From Fragilaria radians (lineage: Eukaryota; Bacillariophyta; Fragilariophyceae; Fragilariales; Fragilariaceae), in contig CAAAJI010000029.1 in NCBI GenBank assembly GCA_900642245.1, positions 199,758-233,013 of the forward strand: a DNA stretch of 33,256 bases, read 5' to 3'. The notes under the pieces were generated by a model. The model saw only the letters and a program-made list of their open reading frames with translations, was not told where the DNA came from and made no database searches. This document shows, one piece after another, positions 1 through 10,649 of the stretch; positions within the stretch are counted from its first letter, which is position 1, and each line of letters begins with the position of its first letter. The position numbers and the translations under genes were made by a program.

Positions 1-339
1 AACCTGAGGTCATTACATGATCTTTGGGAGGAGTACCAAAGCGGTCTTGGTGATAGAAAGCCAGCAAGGCTACTTACATATAATGAGCGGGGTAGGGTGA
101 AGCATAAGTTTCATTGACGGAAAGTGGTGTGGGATCTGATTTCAGGGCTAGTTTGACAGGGTTTGACAGCAAATGCTGCCATCAATCGAATCTATTTGGT
201 TTATGGAGCACAGACAAGTGTAACGAAAATAATCAATGCAGTGAAATTTGACAAAAAGCATCGATGACTTAATGCTAATTTAAGTTGTTAGGTGCGAGAT
301 AAGGAGGTGATTCAGGGGAGGTGGTGGGATCTGAATTGT
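1..339 (+). pseudogene. Remnant of a GCR1_C-like DNA-binding domain
   Basis: Reading frame 1 from the first base gives a protein-like stretch broken by four in-frame stops (115-117, 154-156, 265-267, 289-291). Landmarks in order are DLWEEY, GDRKPAR, NERGRVKHK, RKVVWDLI, AINRIY, VYGAQTSVT and II. This order (DLW-E-Y, R-K-P-A, ERG, RR/RK-VVW, A-I-IY, YG-SVT-II) is what I recall from stramenopile GCR1_C-type domains, which occur in Crypton transposons and in expanded algal gene families. Two of the stops (TGA at 115 and 154) sit where the family normally has Arg, so they could be CGA-to-TGA changes. The copy runs off the left edge, so its N-terminal part is not visible. It is a dead copy; whether it came from a Crypton element or a host gene cannot be told from this piece. 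Confidence 0.55.
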
Positions 340-861
340 TGAAGCAAAATTTAATAAATTAAAATTTTTCGTAATTTTCATTTCATTTTTTCGACTTCGT
401 GATTTTTATTGTAGCCCTAAATTTTAAATTTTTTAGTACAAAATTATGTAGGCTTAACATACGATAGTTTTGTACTAAGCAGGTACGCGTTGCATTTAGT
501 GTTGCAGGGTTTCCAGGTATCTCCATGATAAAAGGAACAACCTAAGGTTTTTGCCATCCGTGCTCATGAATCAAGTTCTCCTGAATAAGAAACTAAAGCA
601 CATAAACCTGATCATGGAGCACTTTAAAAAACCTTTTTTTTGAAGGAGTAACTCATTTTTTGAATTCTGCACTAGTTTTTTCTAATGGTAAAAAGTTACT
701 TGACATATCTAAGTACTAGTATGGCGCTCCTCCTTCGCTTTTGTTGAAACGATCCGAGTACTAGTATTTGTAAAAGTCGAGTATTTTATCTTTTTAACCC
801 GGCAAAACACCAGACGGCGTTTGCTGTTGTTGTTGTTATAGTTGTTGTGTGGGTTTTGAAA
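340..861 (+). promoter_or_regulatory. Upstream region of the 862 gene with a repeated 11-mer
   Basis: No gene is visible here. The 11-mer AGTACTAGTAT occurs twice in direct orientation, at 712-722 and 757-767, 45 bp apart and about 95-150 bp upstream of the ATG at 862. A GTT-rich microsatellite-like tract (about 823-849) follows just before the start. The duplicated 11-mer is a candidate regulatory element by position only. Confidence 0.3.
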
Positions 862-2687
862 ATGCATTGGAGTCATTTAATGGTAATAGCCTGTAGTTGT
901 GGCTTCATGCCCATGGGAGAGGCGTCAATGAACTCTGCATCGGTATCATTCAGAATCGAATCTCAAATATCTTCTTGTTTGACATCCGTGTCGTCGTTTT
1001 CTTCTTATCGATGGAACTCGAATCATGGTAGTTTTCCTATCCACTCCTCATGTCGAAGTATCCTAAACAAAATTCCTCGTGGGGGAGAAACGTTGACAGA
1101 GAATGCAATAGAAGCATCCGAGGAGGGGGAAGTGTCAAGTGATTTGAATTCGGAAACAGAGACACCCACGAATATTGATAAACGAATTACCAAGAAAACT
1201 GCAAAGAAAGTAAAGACAAAGAAAACTAAAAATTCCATATCAGCAACGCAGAAAACTGGTAATACAGCCTTGGAAGGGAAAAAGGTCATTCAAGAAGCCT
1301 TACATGAAAAAGATGCGGCGCAGGCACTTGGTGATGCAATTCGGTACGGTAATTGTCATTTTATCACATTGTTCATATCTTTACATTCATCCTAATATTT
1401 TGTTTTTGTTTTTCTTATCATTCAAATTATAATACTTATATATTGCCGTACAAACGTCATCATACTAACATCCCTAGGAAAAGAGCGGATGATTGGTTCG
1501 AATCCGACCCATGGTTTCATGATGTCAATACTGCCGTGAATTCCATAGGCTGGGCAATGGGTCAATCTGAGGATCCTCTTCACCCACGTCATCGTGCTAA
1601 TAGTGGTACCTCTTCCAATCATCTTCCCACTGACGAAGTCGATGATGGCGGGAGTGTGGAAATCTCACCGTCCGCAGTTCTGGCGCATTACTTTTTGCAT
1701 TCTCACGGTGGTGCACATGCCATCCAATCCGCGTGTAGTCTGTTGGCAGTTTTCTGGTCTACGATAGCGGTTGTTACGATTCCTAAACAAATGACAACAT
1801 CCACACAATGGCTTCGAACCTCCATCCTACTTCGACGTGCCCTGTTGTGTGCCACGATGAAGCATCTGACGGGTCTTTTAGCGACAACGGGAGTTACGGC
1901 AAGGGCGATCCCGCACGTCGGATTTGCACAAGCGCGACGCTGGATGGAACAATTGGCACGTGATCCGATATCCCAGTATGTACTCTATACAGCTCTCATT
2001 ATGGTTTGGTTGCATACGACAACGACTATTACTACTACTACCCAAGCTTCTGTAACTACATTACCCTGGTTTTGGAACGTTCCCAGAATTGGAAGAATCC
2101 TACCTTATTTTCTTCTTGGCCCAGTTTGTTTACGAGAAGTCATTTCCCTCACCTGGGTTATGTCTGATGTATTGTTATTGTTGCATCAAACTTCCAGTGC
2201 TTCAAAGAGTAATACCATCTCAACATTTCTCTTTCGATCCGCCCATGCTCTGACAGATGCTCTATTATCACTTTTAGTCACTCCAGCCGTATGGCGAAGC
2301 TCAACTCTTGTCCAGCGTCAAGTCATATTGGCCAAACTTACCGCTAAACTATCTCTCGCAATGGAAGTTGTCACGGGTTTGATACTATTTGTGGATACAA
2401 TAGTAGCCATATCCTTTCTTGGCGGTCTAAATAGAATCAAATCTTTACTTCTTAAACTCCTATGTGCCAGATTGTACTGGAATTTTTTGTGGGTCCGACG
2501 ATCTAAAATCCAGAATTTGGCACAGCAGATCCGAGGCGGAGCAGCATATGTTCCGATTCGTATCTTGGATGCATTGTATGATCCCTGCTCTGCGATGGGA
2601 ATATCAAAGCCAAGTATGCCATCACAGTCCAACGATAAGTGGGCTTGGAAGGACTACCTACTATTTGTTCTTGGCCTTACGGAATGA
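862..2687 (+). CDS. Multi-pass membrane protein of unknown function (two exons)
   Basis: Model: join of 862-1343 and 1478-2687, 563 residues. I do not recognise the family. The first ATG in this frame is at 862. The N-terminal third (about 1-160) is hydrophilic and low in complexity, with an acidic Ser/Glu stretch followed by a Lys/Thr-rich stretch around residues 110-130, and an IPRGGE motif. After the splice the protein continues with K-R-A-D-D-W-F and becomes hydrophobic, with probable membrane segments near 242-262, 324-340, 368-396, 416-432 and 450-475. A short Thr-rich loop lies near 341-353. The Met-rich, weakly hydrophobic N-terminus could be a poor signal peptide; I would not assign a compartment. 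The gene converges on the NRAMP gene, whose stop is 328 bp away. Splice phase and reading frame agree exactly, which supports the two-exon model. Confidence 0.7.
1344..1477 (+). other. Spliceosomal intron, 134 nt
   Basis: Donor GTACGG at 1344 and acceptor CCCTAG ending at 1477. A branch-point-like ACTAAC lies about 10 nt before the acceptor. Exon 1 ends with two bases of an Arg codon (CG) and exon 2 supplies G, so the frame is kept. The other nearby GT, at 1349, would break the frame. Without splicing the frame ends at 1395. Confidence 0.8.
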
Positions 2688-3015
2688 TGAGAAAGAAGTC
2701 TTCCCATGAATCCAAACAAGCGGAAAAATGAAGGAAGTATCAAAAACTGCCAATGAGAAAAGTTGAAAATACACGAAATGCTTTCGTGTCTCCGACTTTC
2801 AGCCGAATACCTCCTACACAAGTTGTACTACATGAAAGTATGTTTGTTTTTTGGTCAAAAAAATGATTTTATCAGATAGCGTATAGGTTTCATGGATATT
2901 GTAATCTAGATCCATCCATTATATCTTTATGATACCTCAAAATGCAATAAATATCTTGGAAACCAATTAGGAAAAGCATATTCCTGTGTGTGGAATAAGA
3001 GAAATAGATCCCCAC
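2688..3015. other. Convergent intergenic spacer
   Basis: 328 bp between two convergent genes. It holds an AATAAA at 2946-2951 on the + strand, usable as a polyadenylation signal for the upstream gene. Nothing else is recognised. Confidence 0.4.
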
Positions 3016-4845
3016 TCAAATTAATTCCCGTTCCTGTTCATTGTCAGATAAACTTTGTTCAGCAATTGGATTGATGCGATCGGACGTCGCCATTGGCTCA
3101 TGCAAATTATGAATCCGGATTGGTAGAAATAAATAACGCCACATCCAACCCGCATAAAATATTTGAATTGTTACTTCCAATGCCAAGACCAGAATTTTTG
3201 CCAGCGGTTTTCCTGCAAGACTTATCCTCCAATCCCCAAAGAAGCCTCCACCTTGAATGGAAAGTGCTGTCGCGTTAATGATCCAAACCGCCAAAGCGAA
3301 GGAGTACAAGAATATTCGCTCGAAACCTTTCGCGTAATGTTCGTCGCCCATAATTACAGAGGAGCAGTTCAATTTCACAAGCGGAATAAACGCAAAAGGA
3401 AGTAAAACACTAAGTGAAGAGTTTACTAGGTTGACAATGTCATTCATGTGATTTGGAAATGCAGCGGAGACAATTATGCAGGGAAGGATTGCGACCAAAC
3501 GAGTTACTATAGCTCTCCACTTGATTGGAATTGAGAGATTAAGAAAGCCATCCATGACATACTGACCAGTGTATGTTGTTGTGATGGCTGAGGATTGACC
3601 AGCTGCCAACAGCGCCATGGCCCAGAGCCAACATCCTCCAGGAAGTTTGGAAAGGTAAGAACAAAAGTTGGTTAGTCCGACTTTATCGGCAACGTCCGAT
3701 GGCAATCCTGAAGCACGCTCCGCTGCAATGGCCACCAGGGAAAGGTTAATGGCAAATGAAGTAAGAATAGGAAACACTGGCTCCAAGGACGACCATCGTA
3801 CAGCCTGCTTCTGAAAAGATTTTTCCACTGGACGAGAATAGAGGCAGGATGCTGAATGTAAATAGAGATTGTGAGGCATCACAACAGAACCCACAACGCC
3901 AGTCATGGCAAATATATCATCTTTTGTCAAATTAACGAAACCGATGGTCCAACCGTGAATTAGGTCTCTTGCGTTTGGCTTCACAACACCAAGCTCGACA
4001 AAAAGCGAGATCGACATGATGGATACGAAAAAAACAATGATTACTTCAAGCAGTCGAATACCACAGTTACGAGTCGCCAGGAATGTCATCGTAGTCAACA
4101 GTGACATTATAACTCCAATATAATAGGGCCATCCAAAGAAAATATGACATGCAATACCAAATCCAATAACTTCCGGTAGATCTGTTATAACAGTACTGAA
4201 TTCAGCAATGGCCCAAGATACGTATCGCATGGAATGCGACGCGCAAGTCTTCGCCTGGGCTTCTGCTAAGGTCATATTTCCATAATATGCCAAACGAACA
4301 CATAGAATTTGGACATAAATTGATAAGAGAGATGTCCACCAAAGGACAAACAATAACGAATACTTCGATGTACTACCCGCCTGAATATCAGCTTGATAAT
4401 TTCCAGGATCGACATAGGCAATGGAAATTAACCATCCAGGACCCACAAAATGAAAAAAATCTTTCCACCCAATTCCAGATGGAGACCAATGCGTCGGCAA
4501 TGAAATTCCATCGCTTTCGTTGTATTCCTCGTGATTGTTATCGTTGTTAGTTTCAGTTTCTCTGGTATCATCCAGAATATTGCCCGACCAAGAGAAACCT
4601 TTATCATCTCTCAATGTTAAGAAGGTGGACGCTGTTGATCCGGATGGTCCCTCCATATTGTAATTGTAGGTACCTTTTGTTATTCTAACATGCGATAATT
4701 TCTGGAAGGCTGTTTTTTGGCTTAGAAGGAGCATGGAAGAGGCTAAATAATATTCGAGCGTGGTCGTCATGCATACGTCCTGATATTGCCCTAACAGGAG
4801 GGGAAGTATACTACTGGGTGCAAGACGGTTGTCGATAAAAAACAT
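3016..4845 (-). CDS. NRAMP-family divalent metal transporter
   Basis: 609 residues, ATG at 4845. NRAMP proteins are proton-coupled importers of Fe2+, Mn2+ and similar ions. The metal-binding motif of TM1 is present as DPGN (residues 146-149, within YVDPGNYQADIQAG). The TM6 motif is MPHNLYLHS (323-331), so the metal-coordinating Met and the His are kept. The TM10 signature AGQSSAITTTYTGQYVMDGF is present near 415-434. About 11-12 hydrophobic segments run from 132 to 575, and the C-terminal tail is short and acidic. The N-terminal extension of about 125 residues before TM1 is long for the family and contains an Asn/Glu-rich stretch (95-112). A second in-frame ATG at 4770 would shorten it by 25 residues. 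Metal preference and membrane (plasma membrane, vacuole or chloroplast envelope) cannot be decided from sequence. Confidence 0.95.
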   Translation of the reverse strand: MFFIDNRLAPSSILPLLLGQYQDVCMTTTLEYYLASSMLLLSQKTAFQKLSHVRITKGTYNYNMEGPSGSTASTFLTLRDDKGFSWSGNILDDTRETETNNDNNHEEYNESDGISLPTHWSPSGIGWKDFFHFVGPGWLISIAYVDPGNYQADIQAGSTSKYSLLFVLWWTSLLSIYVQILCVRLAYYGNMTLAEAQAKTCASHSMRYVSWAIAEFSTVITDLPEVIGFGIACHIFFGWPYYIGVIMSLLTTMTFLATRNCGIRLLEVIIVFFVSIMSISLFVELGVVKPNARDLIHGWTIGFVNLTKDDIFAMTGVVGSVVMPHNLYLHSASCLYSRPVEKSFQKQAVRWSSLEPVFPILTSFAINLSLVAIAAERASGLPSDVADKVGLTNFCSYLSKLPGGCWLWAMALLAAGQSSAITTTYTGQYVMDGFLNLSIPIKWRAIVTRLVAILPCIIVSAAFPNHMNDIVNLVNSSLSVLLPFAFIPLVKLNCSSVIMGDEHYAKGFERIFLYSFALAVWIINATALSIQGGGFFGDWRISLAGKPLAKILVLALEVTIQIFYAGWMWRYLFLPIRIHNLHEPMATSDRINPIAEQSLSDNEQERELI

Positions 4846-5922
4846 CAGTTTTTTGTCCTTGTTGCTAAGGTATATCTATGTGAAATACACTCTCAACAGA
4901 CTTGCATATGCTTCTGGAGTTTGCAAAATTGCCATGATACACAAAGTTGAATGTATTCATGGTTTATGTCACATGGATCATGTAATGTCATCCACAGTTA
5001 CGACAAGGAATCTTATGTAACTTTTCTCAACTCATAACATTGAGCATTCAATAAATCAACTGGTATGCTAAAAATGCCGTATTTGTTCACATTTTGGTGT
5101 ATACCATTCCTCTCACCATTTTTTGAATATCCAGAACGAGGAACAAAAAGCGAGAAAAAAACAGTACAGGATGAATCATTGCCATTGAATATTACACTTT
5201 GTAAGGTAACATTCCGTCGTACGTTTACTCCATGGGTGTAGGGATTGTACCTGTTCAAAACATTTCATTTCTTTGGATGGGCAATGGATCAACGTATTGG
5301 CGTCCTACTGATAATTTTGAAAGTAGGTAACACCAAAATGCTTCTGCATATTGAGAGGGACAGACAGTCTGTGAGCTCCTTGAAAGCATTGTTTCCTAGT
5401 TCCCTTGACCTAGGGCGTAGCTGTTCCATTTTATTGGAAAGTTGGATTGGTGCAAGTACGTTATAGGTTTGTCAAACTCTACAAGAGGAGTTATTTAGGT
5501 TATGAGCAGGAATAAGTCTAGAAATCCTTTCAGAAGCTTTGAAATGTGTATCAAGTACTGTGCTGTAGTAGATTTTAAGGATCCTATATTTACCATTCAG
5601 CATCTGCTCATAGACAGTATCCGCTAAGATCATCTACTCCCAACTGCAGAGCTTCCTCTACCTATATGTTGTACACCGTGTATCCTAGTAGACTTTGATC
5701 CACCTTCAACCTTTCTAGCATAGAGGAAATTCCACGACGATTGGGGAGAATTTCCATTCAACTGTTTGTGAAAGTTCGCACCTAAATAACTTTATTGAGA
5801 CCCACCATCAAATACTTTCTTTCAAAATTTTTCATTCGATATGTTAACCATTGCCAAACCTTGAAAAAGTATTCCATGTCGTTGAAATACCAGTGGAATG
5901 CAGCGCTGGCACCTACAACATG
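4846..5922. other. Intergenic region between NRAMP and XPC genes
   Basis: About 1.1 kb that must hold the NRAMP promoter (both flanking genes read leftwards) and the XPC 3' end. Only short open frames occur, with no recognisable product. No RNA gene is seen. Confidence 0.5.
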
Positions 5923-8368
5923 TTACTCTTGTTCTGTCTCATCGGGTTGTCCATATTCACGTTGTATCCTATCCTGTAGTAAAACACCCTGAATGAGTTT
6001 CTTCCATCTATGAAGTATTCGCTTCTGTTGTGCTTCAGCTTCTTGTTGCTTGGAATAGTTATCAAAACCAACGAACGCTTCATTCAAAAGTTCTACATTG
6101 TGTTGATGTACAATTATGCCTCGTATGGTGGGAGTTCGGTTACCACCATGACCCTCAAAGCCCAAAAGACAGGGTACGTATGGACTGCAAAGTGTTGGAG
6201 TACAAATGTCAGATTTCAAAGAATAAAGGTCAAGCTACGAATAAAATACTTGCATGGACTTACATTCCAAGACTTTTCGCAACCTTTGCAACACCTGGTT
6301 GATCAATATGTTCCAATCCAGGATTCATGAGTGCAAGTTCCATGTTGCCATAATCATTCCTCGGAATCGGATCCTCCGGACCGATAAAGGTGGGACACCA
6401 GGGTTCTGTTTGCCAAATGGCAAATAAATCCTTTTTACCATCTGTTTCCATTGCAGACCCAATTTCAATTTGTTTCCTTCGAAATTCGTCACTACCATCA
6501 TTGGATAAACCCACCCCATAATTAGATAATGGTCGAAATCCTTGTGGTGTCACCTTTTTCCGGGCTTGGATCCTTTTGATGGGTTTCTCCTGATCCCTAA
6601 CTCGACGACCTTCATAGAGCCATTTCTTGGCCTCCTTGGCGGCAAAGACATCACTACGTCGATAGACGATCTCACCCTTGAACATCCCACAAATACGAGA
6701 CTTTGAATCTGGATGTAATACTTCTTGTTTACCTAATTGTGATGCTAGTACATATATTCCATGAGACGCGAATGCCGCCTTGCTAGTGGGCATGACCTCT
6801 GACGAGGCGGCCAAAGTCAAATCCTTTGCTTCACTTTCATCAATCTCATCTCCAAAGTGACTTATCTCGGGGTTACTTATACCTTCGCTTTCTACATCAA
6901 TGGAATCCAAATAATTTGTTCCATCTTTTAGGGGTTGTTGCTGCCTTTGAGAGGCAGAACGATTAATGGCACTTATCGTATTAGCGAACCATTGGTTGAC
7001 ATGATTTCCCCTCAACTTTTGAGATTTTGACCAGCTATTTGCATATCTAGGGGTGACATCTGTCAATCGAAGTACGACGCTACTATCCGAAACTTGCAAA
7101 TGTTCTACTGCCAAGACATAAACCAGTGGTAGGCGCCGATTTAAACTCAACATCCCCCCGTTCTTAATGGAATACCACTTTGATTCTACAAATCGCGGTT
7201 GATCAATCCATTCTTGAGATACATCAATGTGTATCCATTTCGGCTTATCAACACCCTTGCAAAGGACTTCAACCCATGCTAAGATGTTGCCCCCTTCTAC
7301 CTCTGCATTATTGTGTGCCTTTTCTGCTTCTAGACCTTTAGAATTCTTAGGTATGGTGACTCCTAGGTGAGTAAAAATATTTGATGCGATATGCATAAGT
7401 GGATGATCTACATCCAAATCTTGGCGCATGGGATCAAGAGCAATAACATAACGAGATCTCCAACCCATGGACCTTGTGAGGGAAACCATGAGAAGTGCCT
7501 TTTTATGCTCAGTCATTCCGACATTATATTCTTCTTCTTTTTCTAATTGAGGATTTTCGGAATTCACAGATGATAAATAGAGGCATAATTGAGTGAGGGA
7601 ATGAACAGGATCAGTTAGGTGGTAGGAAAGTGATGGAGGTGTATTGTCGTGAATCTTTCGTCGTTTCCGTTGTTGTCGTGGAGCACCTGCAGCAATATTG
7701 GATTGAATTCGAGCTGCACGACGTTGATTGGCACGATTGATAAAATCAAAGTACCATTTGCAAAAGAGATGAAGTTGATTCATTGAAGGCATTAGAGCTG
7801 TTGTCTCGTACTCTAACGGAATCATGCTATGACTTAGGTGCATGACAACGTCATCAGAGCAGGCAGTAGACAAAAAGACACTTCGACTAATTAACATCAG
7901 AAGATGAGACTTGTGTAGATCCAACAAAAAATTGGCTAAAGTAGCAGGTAGTGTAGAGTTTCGATATACCTTCCTTGTCTTTGTTTTTCTCCTAGCTTTG
8001 TCCCCCTCCTTCTTCTGGCTGCTGTGATGTTTGGAATTGGATTCATCGACAAGGTCAATAACAACTGGTCGTAATTCACGTGCCGCTGGTTTTAAATCAC
8101 CATCGTCCACATCATCTTCAGATTCTTCGGAAGAAGCATCTTCCCAATCAATGTCATCATCTAAATCCTCCTCCTCCCTGGAGTTGTACGATTTAATGTT
8201 AGTCGCAATCAGTGGTTGTTCGTGAACCGATGATATGGATGCAAATTCATGTGAATGAATAGAGGTCAATTCGGAAAATTTGGAAATACTATCTCGATGA
8301 CGATCAATTTCATCATTTTCGTCTCCCTCCAATTCATCTTCGGATGATAAATTCCAGTGAAAGCTCAT
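5923..8368 (-). CDS. XPC/RAD4: XPC/Rad4 nucleotide-excision-repair damage sensor (two exons)
   Basis: Model: join of 8368-6264 and 6184-5923 on the minus strand, 788 residues. XPC/Rad4 finds helix-distorting DNA lesions and starts global-genome repair in the nucleus, with Rad23 and centrin. The N-terminus (1-140) is acidic and Ser-rich, then basic. A Rad4 transglutaminase-like fold spans about 280-390 (KKALLMVSLTRSMGWRSRYV, then AWVEV and WIHIDV). BHD1 lies near 525-580 (HGIYVLASQL, ending GEIVYRRSDV). BHD2 lies near 582-670 and contains the family's IPRNDYGNMEL box. BHD3 begins with GLEHIDQPGVAKVAKSLG and is finished by the second exon (PYVPCLLGFE, then TPTIRGIIVH). The C-terminus (about 740-788) is a charged helix where other XPC proteins bind centrin and TFIIH. 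Overall length is in the range of Rad4. The symbol denotes orthology, not a checked name. Confidence 0.93.
6185..6263 (-). other. Spliceosomal intron in the XPC gene, 79 nt
   Basis: On the minus strand the donor is GTAAGT (starting at 6263) and the acceptor is TTTGCAG (ending at 6185). Exon 1 ends with AT and exon 2 begins with T, giving ATT (Ile), so the protein reads SLGI-PYVPCLLGFE, a normal BHD3 sequence. If unspliced, translation stops immediately at a TAA formed by the donor itself. Confidence 0.9.
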
Positions 8369-10175
8369 TTGCTCTCGAGTTTGTATATATCTTTTTTTCG
8401 TTCACTGGCTGAAGTGCAAAAGAGTTCGCGATCCATATCCTGCTGGTGGTATATCCTCCTACGAGCGATTGAGTACTAAAAATAACATTAAGCCCTTTGG
8501 TTGGTCTTTTGAGCTTTTATTGTCTTGCATTCGATGGATCAAACAAGGGAGGCAACAATTTATTTGGATAGCCAAAGTATACTCCAGCAATATCAGTCAA
8601 ATCTTAAATTGGTTGATATTACCAATTTTTCAACGTCCATACATACGGGTGTGTGTATATGTTCCGCCATTTTCTCAAAATTGATAGATGTATTGTAAAT
8701 CAACAAAAGGCGTTTGGTTAAATTTTCTGGGGAGTTTCCTGAGCTTATGTTTGGTTATTAGCCTAAGACTAAACATAATTGGCAGGATATCAAAGTTTGA
8801 GGACATAATAGAATATTTATCGGAGGTTTTGACCGGGAAATGGTTACATCCAAATGCCATTTGCATCCTTGTAACTCCATTCTATCTGAAAAGGCTGTGT
8901 TCCAAAACAAGACACAAGTATGCAGCATATTGTATTAATTTAAGTTATGACTCGAATTTTTAATGGTCTTTCACTCGCTGCTATCTGTCTCAATGTCTCC
9001 CCTTAAGCTCCAAAAAATAAGCGCCACCAAAATAGATAATCTAGCACATTACATCAACTGAAGGAGCCCCCGTTTTGCCGTAATGACATTCCTGTTTCAT
9101 TATTCCCAGACAGGATTAACGTTGTGGTTCATATATACAAAAGCTAATGTATATGTATGCGGCCTTGTATGTCGAATGACACTTATTAATACTCAATCAT
9201 ATCTTCTACTAAGTTCTTTCGTCGTTTTTGGCAGGACTGATATCTTTTTTCTTGAATGCTGTTCTTCCTGAAAGGTTCTATTGCGGTCTCCTTTGTAATT
9301 CCTAGGTTAGTCTATAAAAATTGGTACAAACATTAAAAAGTTAAAGAATACAAACAAGAAAAGTTAATAATCGTTTGGAATTCAGGTTGTTCTATATCTA
9401 TGGAATAAGCAAAGCATGCTTAAAAATTGTGACAACCTGCTTTTGCATTGTAAGGTATACAGGTGAAGTTGAAGAGATTGAGGCAATCACGTAATCCTGT
9501 TATAGCTCAGGTATTGGAGTGTTGAGTATAGTTGCTAAATTACATGTTACCAGGTATTGGGAATGTTATAAGAAAGATGTCAATGTTGATGGACGGTGCT
9601 TATATTGGCTGAGAATATGTTGTCAGGATCCTCACAAGGTAAATTGACAAAAGCTATCATGAAATCCGAGAAAACATCCAGAATATCAAGATTGTACTTG
9701 GAGGGACAGGTTTTGAGCATTTGAATAAGGAAACAAATGCCAAATGCTATTAGAGGACACCTGATACAGAAAAATTGAACTCCAGAGAATTTTGGATCTT
9801 GTAATTTCAATCTTAAATTAGAAGAGTTTGTTCACCAGGTGTATCATAGTGCTTCAATGAATAAAATCTCAGGTTGAGATTGACCTGTAATATCGTTGAT
9901 TCTCCCACTAATAAACCTACATGCCCTGTGACGTTGAAGTGTTGGTACCTGTAATTCGTGATGTCACAAATTAACTTTTGAACATAATCAATGCATAAGC
10001 CTTGAGTGTACCTTACTCAAATATATGATTGACTCTAAGGCGCATCTTAATCATCCGAGATATTATCTGAATGTAGATAAATTTACCAGGTTATTTGACA
10101 TCTTATATTATTATAATTGGCTTGCGTGGAATGTTTTCATCATCCAAACACTCTGGGAAAAATTGAATAAGTCTC
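8369..10175. other. Intergenic region, 1.8 kb, no gene recognised
   Basis: AT-rich DNA that holds the XPC promoter at its left side and the 3' end of the DUF423 gene at its right. An imperfect inverted repeat with arms TTATGTTT/AAACATAA lies at 8745-8778. The 10-mer CAGGTATTGG occurs twice (9508-9517 and 9551-9560). Several frames of 60-90 codons exist on both strands but none resembles a known protein. Confidence 0.5.
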
Positions 10176-10649
10176 TCATCGCTTGAATCCCAATACAAGC
10201 CAGGATCCCATCAAGACAAGTCCTCCCAAAGGTGTGGAAGGTCCAAGTAGTGCCTTGGGTCCCACGTCCAACGCCAGGCAATACAAACTACCAGAAAACA
10301 TGCAGACTCCGGATATCATTAGATCACCCGCCAAACGACAGGTCGCTGAAGAAGGCCTTGACAATGAAGTCGAGGAAGTGGGAGATGACGCTGATTGAGA
10401 AATTGCGTAGACTCCTAACATGGCCACGGAATGCATCAAGTGATAGAGAACTCCTGTATTCCAAATGGCCACACCGTTCGGTTTACGTTGCAGGGATTCT
10501 TTCCAGAGATGAGCACCAAAAGCACCGGCAGCAATTCCCGTTGAACCTAGAATAGAAGCATATTGTAAAAGGCGTAGATTGGAAGGAAGAGAGGAAGGAG
10601 AAGGTGAAGGCGAAACCATGTTGTTCAATGGAAAAACGAATTGACACAT
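10176..10649 (-). CDS. DUF423 (YgdD/TMEM256-like) small membrane protein
   Basis: 157 residues from the first in-frame ATG at 10649; a second ATG at 10619 gives 147 residues and may be the true start, because bacterial homologues begin close to the first helix. Family landmarks are present in order: GAFGAH (42-47) at the end of the first helix, WNTGVLYHLMHS (63-74), FSGSLYCLAL (118-127) and TPLGGLVLMGSW (139-150). Four membrane helices are expected. The family is widespread in bacteria and eukaryotes and has no settled biochemical role; in eukaryotes members are often mitochondrial. A Ser-rich loop (84-103) between helices 2 and 3 is longer than in bacterial members. The gene is divergent from the gene at 12804, with a 2.1-kb gap. 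Confidence 0.9.
   Translation of the reverse strand: MCQFVFPLNNMVSPSPSPSSLPSNLRLLQYASILGSTGIAAGAFGAHLWKESLQRKPNGVAIWNTGVLYHLMHSVAMLGVYAISQSASSPTSSTSLSRPSSATCRLAGDLMISGVCMFSGSLYCLALDVGPKALLGPSTPLGGLVLMGSWLVLGFKR

Noticed and set aside
5785..5922. 46 open codons in frame after the XPC stop, rich in aromatic residues (WYFNDMEYFFKVWQW)
   Set aside because: The stop is a plain TAA with no readthrough context I can recognise, and XPC/Rad4 proteins normally end near here.
8745..8778. Imperfect hairpin with TTATGTTT/AAACATAA arms
   Set aside because: Short arms with mismatches in AT-rich DNA, no T-rich tail or transposon context; probably chance.
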